A stretch of 39,916 nt of DNA, taken from the IMG/VR virus record IMGVR_UViG_3300045125_000023, positions 1-39,916 of that record; one strand, given 5' to 3'. Below, one piece after another: positions 18,697 through 28,601 of this stretch. The notes beneath the pieces are model-generated. The model did no database searches and was not told the origin of the DNA. It saw nothing but the letters and a program-made list of their open reading frames with translations. This DNA comes from a virus. How positions within the stretch are numbered: position 1 is the first letter of the stretch; each line of letters begins with the position of its first letter. Made by a program: the position numbers and the translations under genes.

Positions 18697-18963
18697 TTAA
18701 TTCTCCCACTCTAATAAAAACTTTTCAAACTTTAAATATTCTTCTGAACCCACTTTAGAGTAAATACCTTTTAAGAAATTTGTCATTTCTTGTTCGGTAG
18801 ATTCTGTAAGTAATTCTGGAAGATATAATCCTTGAGGTGGATTATTATATAATTCTTCGTAGATTATAGTATATGTAGCTGGTCCAACAGCTTCGTACAA
18901 GTTTTCTAAAAAGTTTTCTAGATATTTTATATCTGAATCAGTCCATACTTTAGTTTGTTTCAT
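18697..18963 (-). CDS. Small acidic protein made of two similar helical repeats
   Basis: 88 residues, intact: MKQTKVWTDSDIKYLENFLE at the start, LLTESTEQEMTNFLKGIYSK in the middle, LKFEKFLLEWEN at the end. The two halves align as FLENLYEAVGPATY and FLKGIYSKVGSEEY, each followed by an amphipathic stretch ending in leucines, so it looks like a tandem duplication of a ~35-residue helical unit. It is strongly acidic and could pair with its basic neighbours. N-L-Y-E/A at residues 21-25 is a possible protease site but lacks the shared leader. The SD is GAGGTAAG. Confidence 0.7.
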   Translation of the reverse strand: MKQTKVWTDSDIKYLENFLENLYEAVGPATYTIIYEELYNNPPQGLYLPELLTESTEQEMTNFLKGIYSKVGSEEYLKFEKFLLEWEN

Positions 18964-18969
18964 TATTTC

Positions 18970-20983
18970 TTACCTCCTCATTTTATTAAAGAAGCCTTTA
19001 ACTCTTGATCCAGCACTTCTTAGTTGTTCTGAAGCAGTTCTTCCAGATCCAGGTTGTTGTGATCCTTGTGCTGCGGCAGACCCAGCAGCCATCGCTGCTC
19101 CTGCGGCACCACCAGCAGTATCTACTGCGGTGTCTTGAAGTACCCCTCATTTGTTTTTATTCGATCACGCATACCACCAAAATCTACATCATCCTGCCCC
19201 CGAGCTTGTAATTTTCTTATTTGAAGTGCTTGTCGTTGAGCATTAAGTTCTGTTGCTGGACTATCAAACGTAGTTTTTCCACCAGAGGTTGTTACCTTGC
19301 CAGTCATAGGTGCAGAGTCTTGATCAACATAGGGACTACGAGATACTTGTCCATATGTTTCGCTATTTGGATCATTATCTACATAACCCCCTTGTCTTCT
19401 ATCATATACTTGTTTAGTAGATATTTTTTGACCCAAACCTTGTTGTGCTGAGTCAGATGCTAATTTATTTTCTACGTCAGTCTCTCCAGAAGCTCGTTTA
19501 CCAACTCCTCTTACTCTATCTTCAGTTCCTCTATTATACTGGTCATCTGATGCTTGACGTTCTTTAAATTTATCATGCATACCCTTGAATGCCATAGCAC
19601 CCATACCAACATCTAATGCACCCTTAGCAGCCTGTCCTATATTAGCTTTAGTAGCACCTAATAGTCCTTTAGTCTTTCTATCCATATTCCACTGTCTTGC
19701 TGCTCCAACTAAAGTTTTAGTACCTTGAGCCATTCTTCCACCAGCAGCTTGACCAGTGAAAGCTCCACCTAGACCTCCACCCATTACTCCACCAGCAACA
19801 CCTCCAGCTAATCTAGCAGCAGCAGTTCCTGGATTATTTCTAACATAATCCATAGCTCTTCCACCCATTTTATCTGCTAGTTTTAGAGCATCATTTTGTA
19901 TAAAGTTTTTTGGCCTTACCAGCGTAAGACTTCAAAGCTCCTAAAGTTCCGCCCTGCTTTTCCCGTTCTTGCTTGAAGTTTTGAACTCCAGTTTTAGCTG
20001 CATCTAACCCTCGTTTAGCAAGATCTCCTACAGAAGCTCCGCTTCTCGCGCCTACATAAGCTCCTCCTAAACCTCCCGTCGCTAAACCTACTGCACCTCC
20101 TGCTACACCTCCCAAGGCTTGCATTGGATTTTTCTTAGCCCAATCTAAACCTTTCTGTCCATATTCTTCAGCTTTAGATCCAAGTTTAGAAGTTAATCCT
20201 CTTGCTTGATCAAAGAATGAAGGCTTCTTTGAAGCTTCTGGAGTAGCAGCTTCAGGCTTTGTTGGGGTTGCTTGATTTTTGTCTGCTTACTTCGGGCAAC
20301 TCAGAAGTTTGCCCACTTATTTTCCCTGCTGGTTGTTGTGGTTGTTGTTGTGCGGCGGCTTTTTCTCTTGCTACTCTCGCTCTTGTGCTTTCAGGTCGCT
20401 TAGGTCTACCAGTTGGACCTACTCTAGGGTTCTGTGCTTGTGCTGTTGGCTTTGGTGGTGCTGCGGATAATGGAGATGCTTGACCTCCAGCCACGGCTAA
20501 TCTACTTTGAAGGGCTGATTCTGAGAACCCGTAGATGATTCTGGTCCTCTAGCTGCTGTCACCTGTTGATCAGATTTAGACCCTCCTCGCATGGCTTGAA
20601 TGCCTTTTCGAGCAAGACCAAATGCTCCTGTTACCCCTTTTCCAACAGCTTTGGCTCCTGCCTTAGCATAATCCATCTTAGTAACGGGCTGTCCAGCCTC
20701 TGCTCTAGCCCTAATTCTAGAAGCAGCAACATCTCCTAAAGCTGCACCCTTAGCTCTAGCTATTTCCATATTTCTAGCGTGTCTTTGTGCTCTCCAGTTA
20801 GACCACATACCACCTTGATCAGGTGCAGGACCAACACCTCGTTGAGCAGCCATTCTATCTTGTCTTTCTTTTCGCTAATTCATCAGCAAAAGCTTCATTA
20901 ACTAGAATACTAGCAATATTCTTATAAGCATTTACTAAATTAGGATTTAATTCTTCTTCAGCTTCCTGAAGTTTCTTTTTCAT
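18970..20983 (-). CDS. Ala/Gly-rich protein with glycine-zipper repeats and prohead-protease leader
   Basis: About 670 residues in five frame pieces. N-terminus MKKKLQEAEEEL, then NLVNAYKNIASILVNEAFAD, with a predicted cut after V-N-E at residue 30. The body is Arg/Ala/Gln-rich (RNMEIARAKGAALGDVAASR; EKAAAQQQPQQPAGK). There are two Gly/Ala-rich blocks (20038-20130 and 19737-19838), then a polar region (QVYDRRQGGYVDNDPNSE) and a tail GSAAAQGSQQPGSGRTASEQ ending GFFNKMRR. Glycine-zipper segments can insert into membranes, so a head-packaged, ejected protein is plausible. Position between protease and scaffold supports head location. It is not portal or scaffold. Function is inferred; the architecture is seen directly. 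Confidence 0.7.
19737..19838 (-). repeat. Glycine-zipper block 2
   Basis: Encodes NNPGTAAARLAGGVAGGVMG followed by GGLGGAFTGQAAGG. It matches block 1 in the preceding Asn-Pro and in the core L-x-GGVAGG...GGLGGA[YF].G, suggesting an internal duplication. Confidence 0.65.
20038..20130 (-). repeat. Glycine-zipper block 1
   Basis: Encodes NPMQALGGVAGGAVGLATG followed by GLGGAYVGARSG, a Gly/Ala-rich segment long enough to cross a membrane as a hairpin. The second copy is at 19737-19838. Confidence 0.65.
20894..20983 (-). other. Leader peptide YKNIASILVNE/A
   Basis: Residues 1-30 of the 20983 gene. The last eleven residues follow the shared Y-K-x-I-A-x-I-L-x-E-A pattern. The extra N-terminal stretch is Glu/Lys-rich. 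Confidence 0.55.
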
Positions 20984-20993
20984 CTTTTTTGGC

Positions 20994-21627
20994 TTAGAAT
21001 AGCAAGACTTTTCTTCTAAGAGTGGTTCGTAAGCCTTCACGGAGCTTAGAGCGAAGCATTACAACAAAATTGCTTTCCTTCTGTAACTTAGATTGAGATT
21101 CTCTTGCAAAGCGTGATTGAGTTGATTCAGCTAATGTTGGGAATGCACCTCTTGTAGATGGATCAGCTACGAGGTCGAATGTAACTAGTCTGAAATCTTC
21201 ATTAACGATCTTATTACCTTGGGCATCTTCAGAGAGTGTACCCATACCACGGGAAGAAATACCAATACGAACGCCACCATCTATTAATGCCTTTGCAGTT
21301 AAACCAGCAGGAGTCTTAAGAATCTCTGCTTCTCCGATGAGTTCATTACCCTTTATTTCAAGCTTCGTAATTAAGTGTGAAGCATTGGAAAGTTTTACGG
21401 TATCATTCGATGGGTGATCTAACTCACCGCGATAGTCTACGCTCTTGAATTAAAGGTTGAACTTTCTTTAGCTGACCTTCTAGAACAGTTGTAGGATAAA
21501 TACGTCCGTTATTGTTCTTCTCGTTGCAACGCCCGAAAACACCACGAATTCTCATGGTATCCCCTGCCTTACCTTCAGTAAGAACCTGTAAATTTTCTAC
21601 TATAAATACATCTTGTAATAACTGCAT
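20994..21627 (-). CDS. 21: Prohead maturation protease, gp21-like
   Basis: Serine protease (S77-type) that cuts scaffold, capsid and internal proteins after [LI]-x-E. It starts MQLLQDVFIVENLQVLTEGK, then RIRGVFGRCNEKNNNGRIYP (the NxNGRxYP motif), TVLEGQLKKVQPLI, an indel, then GELDHPSNDTVKLSNASHLI with the catalytic His, KALIDGGVRIGISSRGMGTL with the catalytic Ser, and DFRLVTFDLVADPSTRGAFP. About 211 residues, like T4 gp21 (212). The C-terminus is uncertain: one frame stops at 20994 and a shift would lead into YEPLLEEK. The ATG overlaps the upstream stop (TAATG). Confidence 0.92.
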
Positions 21628-22041
21628 TATTTATACTTCAAACCTCGTTTTTTCTTGATAGATCTGCTTCCATATTGTTGAGCTAACTTATCAGAACCTT
21701 TCCATATCGGAGTTTAGTTCTAACAGCGTGCTTCTCGATGCTACCCCAACCAGCAGAAGGTGTTGCACTTCCTGGAGTAAACTTTAGCAATTTTACCCCG
21801 ACCACTCTTAGCACCCCATTTTCCTTTTGAAATTACATATAATCTACCAGCAGCTTTTGTAGTGAAGATATCTCCATACTGACCATCTGATAGTGCATTA
21901 CTTATGCTACCATATGTTTTAACCTTGCCCTTGAAAGACTTTTTAACATCACGCTTGGTTCCTCTTTGAGGCAAAAGTTTTTCTACCTTCTACGGAACCA
22001 CGCGCTTCTAAAAGACTATCAATAGACTCAGTTATTTTCAT
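21627..22041 (-). CDS. Basic head-assembly protein next to the protease (gp68 position)
   Basis: About 138 residues. It starts MKITESIDSLLEARGSVEGR, where S-L-L-E/A fits the prohead protease site and the leader resembles that of T4 IPIII. After one indel it reads LPQRGTKRDVKKSFKGKVKT, then IFTTKAAGRLYVISKGKWGA, KSGRGKIAKVYS and, after further indels, WKGSDKLAQQYGSRSIKKKR ending LKYK. It is very basic throughout. In T4 this slot holds core protein gp68. From memory, a protein with the same ARG-x-x-EGRK start and GRxYVISKG core is conserved in marine T4-like phages. A core or DNA-contact role is inferred. Confidence 0.7.
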
Positions 22042-22536
22042 TTCTTAAATCTAGCTCTAATAGATGCTTTTAAAACTTGAGAACGTGATTGCTTAGGTGC
22101 TGGTGTAGCTTTTGTAACCATACTTAGTTTCTATCTTTTCAAAAGGAACATTCTTACCCTTTTGAGGTCCAGCTAAGTTCACACCTATACTACCAGTCGT
22201 AGTCATTTCCTGTAGTAACTCTATAACTTGTTGTAGAAGAGGTACTAGTTCCTGTGCAGTCTCCTCAGTCATTAGCTTAGGTTCTTGCTTAGGCTCATTT
22301 CCTGTCCATACAAGCTCTGGAATACTGTCAACAGGTTCGGATTCTTGAGGAGTATACTGCTCCTCGAGTATCTGCTTCATGAATGAATCAGGGACTTTGA
22401 CCTTAGAAATATCCTTACCAGCAGGTGCTAGACCAGCCTTCTTATGAGCGGATGGAGGTAACTCCTTACCACTCTTAATATTACCCACACTTTCTTGTAT
22501 GAGTCTTTCTGCGAAGTCTCCTATACTTCCCTTCAT
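22038..22536 (-). CDS. Conserved head-region protein of unknown function
   Basis: About 166 residues. It starts MKGSIGDFAERLIQESVGNI, with L-I-Q-E/S a possible protease site, then KSGKELPPSAHKKAGLAPAG, KVKVPDSFMKQILEEQYTPQ, EETAQELVPLLQQVIELLQE, TGSIGVNLAGPQKGKNVPFE and, after one indel, PAPKQSRSQVLKASIRARF as a basic C-terminus. The stop overlaps the next ATG (ATGA). I recall close relatives in marine T4-like phages between prohead-core and protease genes, annotated hypothetical. It is largely helical. Likely a prohead core component. Confidence 0.7.
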
Positions 22537-22555
22537 GAGCAGCTACTCCTTTTCC

Positions 22556-23061
22556 TCACTCTTCTTCGACTACTTCTTCGTCTTCGTCTAGAGTTTCAGT
22601 TTCGTCTTGTAGAAGAATTTGCTTGATCGTTTGATCACTCACAGCTTCAACATCCTTCTTCACCTTCATTTAGTTGGCTTAAACGCTCAACTAGACCCAT
22701 GATTACATCGAGGTGCTTCAAGAAGACGCTCTTCGAGAGCTTCTTCTAGCTGTGAGGTGCAAAGTGGGCAAACGTGAACTTCCTCTTCGAGTTGTTCAGC
22801 AGCCTCAGCATCTTCTGTTTCTGTGTCTTCTTCTTGCTTCATCATCTTTTTGATGAGCTTCTTATCTTCAGCCTCATCAGGGTGTGCGCCCTTCTTCTTC
22901 TTCATAGCCTTCTTAAGAGCAGGAGGAAGACCTCTTCTTCTCTCTTCAATAACCTCTTCAGAGGCTGACTCGTCTAGACGAGTTTCAACACCAGCCTTGC
23001 TCCACATGGCTGATTCAATAAGTTTTTGACGAAGTTCGTCGCTAAGTCTAACGTGATCCAT
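22556..23061 (-). CDS. Prohead core-like protein, highly charged (gp67 position)
   Basis: About 168 residues. It starts MDHVRLSDELRQKLIESAMW, with L-I-E/S a possible protease site, then SKAGVETRLDESASEEVIEE, a Lys-rich block (PALKKAMKKKKGAHPDEAED), a Glu-rich block around EDTETEDAEAAEQLEEEVH, then CPLCTSQLEEALEERLLE and, after two indels, VIMGLVERLSQLNEGE, SDQTIKQILLQDETETLDED and a poly-acidic end. The alternating charge and location upstream of the protease fit T4 gp67. There is a single C-x-x-C pair, so zinc binding by one monomer is unlikely. The SD is AAAGGAAAG. A 119-bp AT-rich gap lies upstream with no clear promoter. Confidence 0.7.
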
Positions 23062-23180
23062 AATACTTTCCTTTAAGTTTTAATTAAGATTTTAATCATT
23101 CTCATGTTATCTAGAGATGTAGGCAAAAATTGTATTTTTATTTTAAAAATGTTAAAAATTACTAATGTATAGGGCTTCAG

Positions 23181-26004
23181 TTAAGTTGGGGGGTTAAATG
23201 ATCTTACAATAGTACGCTTTATTGGAGTAAAGGTATCGGTTGATGCTGATTCCTTTCTCTTGTATATTAAGCTTTGATTAAATGCTAACTTATTATTTGC
23301 TTTATCTATTGGTTTAATAACTTTACATCTCTAGTCTCCATTTAACATAGCAGACTTTATTTCATTAAAGTTTTCTCAGTCTGGTTAGCTTGCATATTCT
23401 CTAAATTTTAATCGACTAAAAACATCAAACTCTGTTAAAGTTTTTCCAACCCCGTTTAGAGATAAATAATAGTTATCATCTATTTCAGATATAATTTCAT
23501 TTACTAATCGTAACCCTGTTTTTGATCTATTAGGCGTAAACGATTGTGCAGAGGTCAACTGCCCATCTTTAATATAGGTTTGTTGATAAATAGAATCATC
23601 GGAAAACATTTTATATGTTCTAGCTTGTATATCCGTTTCTCCTAGAAGCATTAACACCACCAAACCCTCTAAAGTTCTTCTTACTATCTTTGTAGATTGA
23701 GGATTATTTAATCCTGGTGTTATGGATGTTAAACATTTTAGTTGCCTAAAAGTAACCCCAGATGGATCAAAAGTTGTTATTTTAGATTTAGAATTAAATA
23801 CATTAAATTCTGGTCTATTAGTTGGACATACAATTATATAAGATGGAAAGTTTCTAACAATGATAGGTAGTGTTTGATTTTCTTTTGGAGAATCTGTAGC
23901 TATATCAAACTGTGAAAGATATAAAAGAAGAAGTTTGCTCTATGTAATCTAGCATTACATCTTCATCGTCTAAAAAGAATACCTTATGATTAGCTTTATA
24001 TTTTATAAAATCATTAATAACATTCAAATCAGATTCACTATCTGATTTAACTAACTCGTATTTGGCTTTAGTATTCTTTAATAATAAAGAATTATTTGAA
24101 GAGTTAGTTGCTAGTGTACCCATCACACAACTTAAAAATAAAAGTTTTTTCTTGGAGAACTTAAAGAATAATTGTACTCTATGTTTGCAGTGGACATAGA
24201 GCTTACTTCCAAAGTTCTTGAAGGATCCTCTCCCAATAAAGACACAACTCTTTGTCTAGTTTTTTCTGGAATCATAAAGGCATGATTCTTCTGAGAGTGT
24301 GTTAGTAACTGCTCATCCTTATTCCCAGATCTTATGGGTACAAAATCTCCATCTCTGATAGGCAAAGGTTCATTTAATATAAATGTATTATCATCGTAAA
24401 TAAATAATTTTTCTTCATCCTCTTCTATACAAATTGGAATAAATCTGTCAATATCTGATGATAGAATCTTTAAGTTTTCAACTATTTTTTTAGTTCCATC
24501 ATCATCATACATACTAGGATCTATACAGAACATATCATTTTCTATGATTGATAATGCAACTAATTCATTTACAGTTTGATTAGAACTTCTATTTATATTA
24601 AGACTTGTCCTCTGTTCACTAGCAACTTGTAAATTTTTAAGAAATTCTAATGTTACATTTATATGTGTTCCATCAAATATTCTAGTTCCTATTAGTGAAT
24701 ATATTTGTTTTTGCGTTAATGAAGTTCCATCGTGATTCTTTATCTTAGAAAGAATGTTAGTAATTTCAGGTCTTAAACTATCGTATATTAATGTTGGAGA
24801 AATATAAGATGATTTATTACTATCCCAATCATCCGAACTTGCATAATTATTTAAAACATATAATAAATTAGAATCAATAAAGTCTTTGAACAATACAGTG
24901 TTTGCATTATTTGCTACTAATTTTCCTTGCTCTGGAGTTGTATTAACTGTAATTAATGCGTTTTCTAATCCAGTGAGTTTATTATTTAAAATGTAATTAA
25001 TAATAATTGGATCATTTAAATCTATTGATCCTTCAGATGCTATATTTGCAACATAGTCTTCATAAGTAGGTAGTCCTTGTGAGATAACACCTGTTCCTGT
25101 ATCATCCACTGGAGGTGCTGTAGTATCAATAACTCCTACACTCTAAATCAGATTCTGTTGGTTTATTTATTTCAAAATTAATTAAACCACCTCCAGTCTG
25201 ATCTAATACACCTGAATCTTCAAAGATTGTTAAATCTTCTACGGGCTTATCCATTCCAATCCATAATCTATAACTCCTGTACCTGTGTCTTCGATGATAT
25301 CTGGAGGTTGGGGAGTTGTTACTGGTTTAAAGTATCTTATAAATACTGTTAAGATATCACAAGCTCCACCACATTCACCCGTAGCAGGATCTTTACAGTC
25401 TTTATCTGGATTACCATATTGACGTTTATTTACTATAGTATTGCCACTATTCGTAAATGATTTTAAATAATTATCTATAGACTGTGTTGCTGTGTTTTGA
25501 TCTACTTCTGTAACTGGAACCTTTTCACAAGTTTGTATAAAGAATATGGTCTTTCCAAATGATCCATCTGAGAAGCTTACTTCAGGTCGTTCTTGAATTT
25601 CTGTAACTCTACAAATACAAACTGTAGGAGGATTAGGGACACCTCCACCAGGAGTTGGACCACCACCAGAACCAGTTCCAGGAGTTGTAGGACCACCTCC
25701 ACCAGAACCAGGAGTTCCTCCACCAGGAAGTTCCTCCACCAGGAGTTGGACCTCCAGTACCAGGAGTTCCTGGAACATTAGGACCACCAGTCCCAGGAGT
25801 TCCACCACCTCCAGTACCTCCACCTCCTCCTGGAGGGATTCCATCACCTGGAGTTATTATCGGAGGTTCATCGGGTGGGGATCCCGTAGAATCCCCACCC
25901 CAACCAGAATCAACATTATCCCCTATACCAATAGAAGGTATATTATCTGGTCCGAATCCAGGAAGAAAACTTCCACACCCAAAGGTAGGAATTTCTTGGG
26001 CCAT
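23181..26004 (-). CDS. Fibre-like virion protein with Pro/Gly hinge and Cys-rich segment
   Basis: About 940 residues with several indels. It starts MAQEIPTFGCGSFLPGFGPD, followed by a long Pro/Gly/Thr hinge (see 25640-25860), then a Cys-bearing domain (PNPPTVCICRVTEIQERPEV; GNPDKDCKDPATGECGGACD), repeats of the type DTGTGVIDYGLEW / EDSGVLDQTGGGL / DTGTGVISQGLP, a helical-mixed domain (EDYVANIASEGSIDLNDP; DGTSLTQKQIYSLIGTRIFD) and a C-terminal domain ending IKRTIVRSFNPPT. An in-frame TAG at 23334 is probably a miscalled TGG. The start follows the previous stop by 3 bp. Likely a tail or head fibre, or a long flexible linker protein. No family named. Confidence 0.65.
25640..25860 (-). repeat. 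Low-complexity Pro/Gly/Thr coding repeat
   Basis: Imperfect repeats encoding P-G-x-G-G-x-T-P-G units (for example GGGTPGSGGGGPTTPGTG). One frameshift lies inside it near 25730, as expected for a nanopore read of repetitive DNA. The repeat number in this read may be wrong. Confidence 0.75.
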
Positions 26005-26007
26005 TTA

Positions 26008-28601
26008 CTACCCCTTCAATGATATAGTTGGATTAGATTGATTTAAATTACCATAAAGGTATGTCGCATCTGTAGTAGGAACACCAGTAAATGACCACAT
26101 AATCGTTGGATATGTGCATTTACCCATTCTTGGGTTTCCTACATAATAACCAGAACCCCCGACAGATCCCGCTAATACGCCAGTACCAGGATTACTACCA
26201 GGAGTTGGACCAGATCCTATATTCCCTAAAGACTGTATAGGTGATGTATTACTATACAGAATATCTTTAACTGGAACTAGGAAACTGGAGAAGCGATCAC
26301 CCCTCTCTCCGAGATTGTCGTAGTTCCAAAATAGTTATTATTTGTTCCTGGAAGTTGGACATAAGTTCTCGTTGTATGAGGCGCGGGAACTCTAGCATAT
26401 GTACTCGCCGCTGCAAAGCTTTCATTTAAACCTCCTAATGAATTGTTATCAGGACCAACGAATGCAATATAGATTGTGAATTCATCGAATCCTTTTTCTA
26501 CCCAAACACCAGTATAAGAGGCAGCACTTCCTCTACCCCTGTTCGTTTCGGGTAAGCAGTTTATAAATTCTACGTCAACTTTATAATCTGCTAACCAAGT
26601 AGGTCTATTAAATCTTATTTTTTAGAAACGTAATTAAAGTTTACTCTTGAAAAATCTCCAGCATTAGCCTGAACATTTGAGAATGAATACATTCTATTTG
26701 CTGTATCGGAAGCTCCAGTAGCAGATGAATCATACTTTCCTTTATAGCTTCCAGCAATTACTGAATTGTCTATAGCTGTTCCAGTGATCTTATTCTCAGA
26801 TATAAAAGTATTTATATAATCATTAGGATACAAACCCTTATCTGCTATACTTTGAATCTCACACCATTTTGCTAAATCCCAGTCTGGATATGCAGGAATA
26901 GCTATTTGAGATCCTGGAGAACCTACACCATATTTAGAAGATACATAACTTCTAATATATTGTAAGTTATCATTAGTGGTATTAGTGTCATCTGCAAATT
27001 GTTTCCTATAGAAATCATAAAGTGTTCCTTCAGGACCAAAATACCAACCACCAAACACATACCCTGTTGCTAGAACACTAGTGCCAGCTCCAGTAATATT
27101 TGTATTTGTTATGTCAATTCTATTCTTTAGATCATCATAAATTTGTTTTATTTCAAAAATCTAATTGAGCTTTTCCAACAGCAGGATTTGCTAAAGAGAG
27201 CTGTGGGAATGCAGCAGCTATTCCTGCTCTTTCATTATAAGCCAATTCTGCTGTTCTAAAGAATGGTCTGATATCTATAACGTCAGTTTCTAAAACTACA
27301 GTTGAACCACCATCTACAAATATGTAAGCTATTGGAAGGATTGATTGTCCTACAAGTTCATAAGCTGTATCTTCTAATCTTTCTGATATTAAAGGTGCTA
27401 AGTTTAGTAAATCGTCTGGAGCAGGGAAGCTACCTCTAATATCATATGAAAGATCATTTGCTGATGTTGAGGTAAATCCCATATTTGAATTTACTTGATC
27501 AGAGGGGCTTGCTAAAATAGAATCCTCAGCAGCTACAAGACCCATGCTTGTATAGTTTAGAGATCCTTGTAAATTTGTTTTAATCCCAGCACCTCTAACA
27601 ATTCCTAATGCTGGTTTTGTTAATGTTTGTTTTCCATTTTTATTTAAAATAGTTACTGAACTAGTATCTACTGGTTTGCTATAAATAAATACTAAATCTA
27701 TTCTTTGAGCAACTCCAGGAACAGGTTGATCTACTCCATTCTCATCTACATAAGAAAAATCAGAAGGATCAAATTGAGGAACTTCTACAGTTATTTCATC
27801 TTCAACATCAACGATAGCTAGGCGAGCAACACCTCTCCAAGCTTTTATAAAGTAGTTTTCAGTCTTAGGTAACTTAGAAAATCCTTGAGCCGAATCTGTG
27901 TAATCATATGAGGTTAGTATCATGGAATCATACTGTGCATTATTAGACTTTGCCCATAATAAAGCCTGTGTGATTACAAAAGGAACTACAGAGGCATCTC
28001 CTCCTGGATTATTAACATCTGCTCCAGCGTAATAAATTCCAAATGTATTATTAAAAACTCCTGCTCCCTTATTATCTATAGGTCTATCTGAATTAACAGT
28101 AGCCCATGTAAATGCTCTCTCGGCAAGACCATTCATACCTAATGCATTTTGCGCTACTAAAGTTTTAAAAGTATTTAAAGCTGCTACTAGTTTAGTATTA
28201 GAATCTCCTGCATTTAAATCATTTGGAGCTATAAAACTTCCAGGATTAGCTAACGCTGTGCTCCAACCATCTACATCTCCTAAAGCCTCACCCATAACTT
28301 TTCTTAAGTAGGCTAGAGGAGTGTTATTTGATGCGTCGTTTATTCTTGCTGTGTATCTTCCTGGCTTTACTCTAATAATTCTATCTGCCCCATTAGCATA
28401 AGGACGAAGCTCATCAATATCCCCTCTTTTAATTTCTGAGGATGGGTTGATTTTATTTAATTGATCTTTCAACCATAAGCAGTTCTCTTGAAGTTGTTTT
28501 AATGGAATATTATCAACTTCAAAATAGTATGGATCATTCGCTTTAAAATAACGAATGGGTTCTGTAAATCTATAATTACTATCAGCATAATTGGTTTGCA
28601 T
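26008..28601 (-). CDS. Virion structural protein with N-terminal attachment motif
   Basis: About 864 residues, with a long intact N-terminal piece of 482. It starts MQTNYADSNYRFTEPIRYFK, then NDPYYFEVDNIPLKQLQENC and LWLKDQLN, RIIRVKPGRYTARIND, a mixed domain (AERAFTWATVNSDRPIDNK), DVEDEITVEVPQFDPSDFSY and YELVGQSILPIAYIFVDGGS, ending at IRPFF. After a homopolymer shift near 27155 it continues through VFGGWYFGPEGTLYDFYRKQ, DWDLAKWCEIQSIADKGLYP and a C-terminal beta-rich part ending SNPTISLKG. I recall proteins with the FTEPxRYFKANDPYYxEVDN start in marine T4-like phages, annotated as structural or fibre proteins. The start overlaps the previous stop (TAATG). Confidence 0.7.

Noticed and set aside
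20259-20483. Plus-strand Cys/Leu-rich reading frame opposite the Ala/Gly-rich protein
   Set aside because: It is the complement of Ala/Gln/Pro-rich codons, has no ribosome site and lies wholly inside a real minus-strand gene.
21628-21635. TATAAATA directly before the protease ATG as a late promoter
   Set aside because: The box abuts the ATG (its last base is next to the A), so a transcript starting downstream would lack the start codon. The bases are also the in-frame end (YK-stop) of the upstream gene.
23334-23336. In-frame TAG as evidence of stop-codon reassignment
   Set aside because: Genes throughout use TAA, TGA and TAG as normal ends (for example TAG at 26008 and 12459). The isolated TAG sits where TGG fits, in an error-prone read.
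25593-25781. Plus-strand Thr/Arg/Ser-rich reading frame in the Pro/Gly repeat
   Set aside because: It is a shadow of the low-complexity hinge-coding repeat on the minus strand.
25640-25860. CRISPR-like array
   Set aside because: The units are short, imperfect and in coding frame for Pro/Gly/Thr. There are no unique spacers of constant length.
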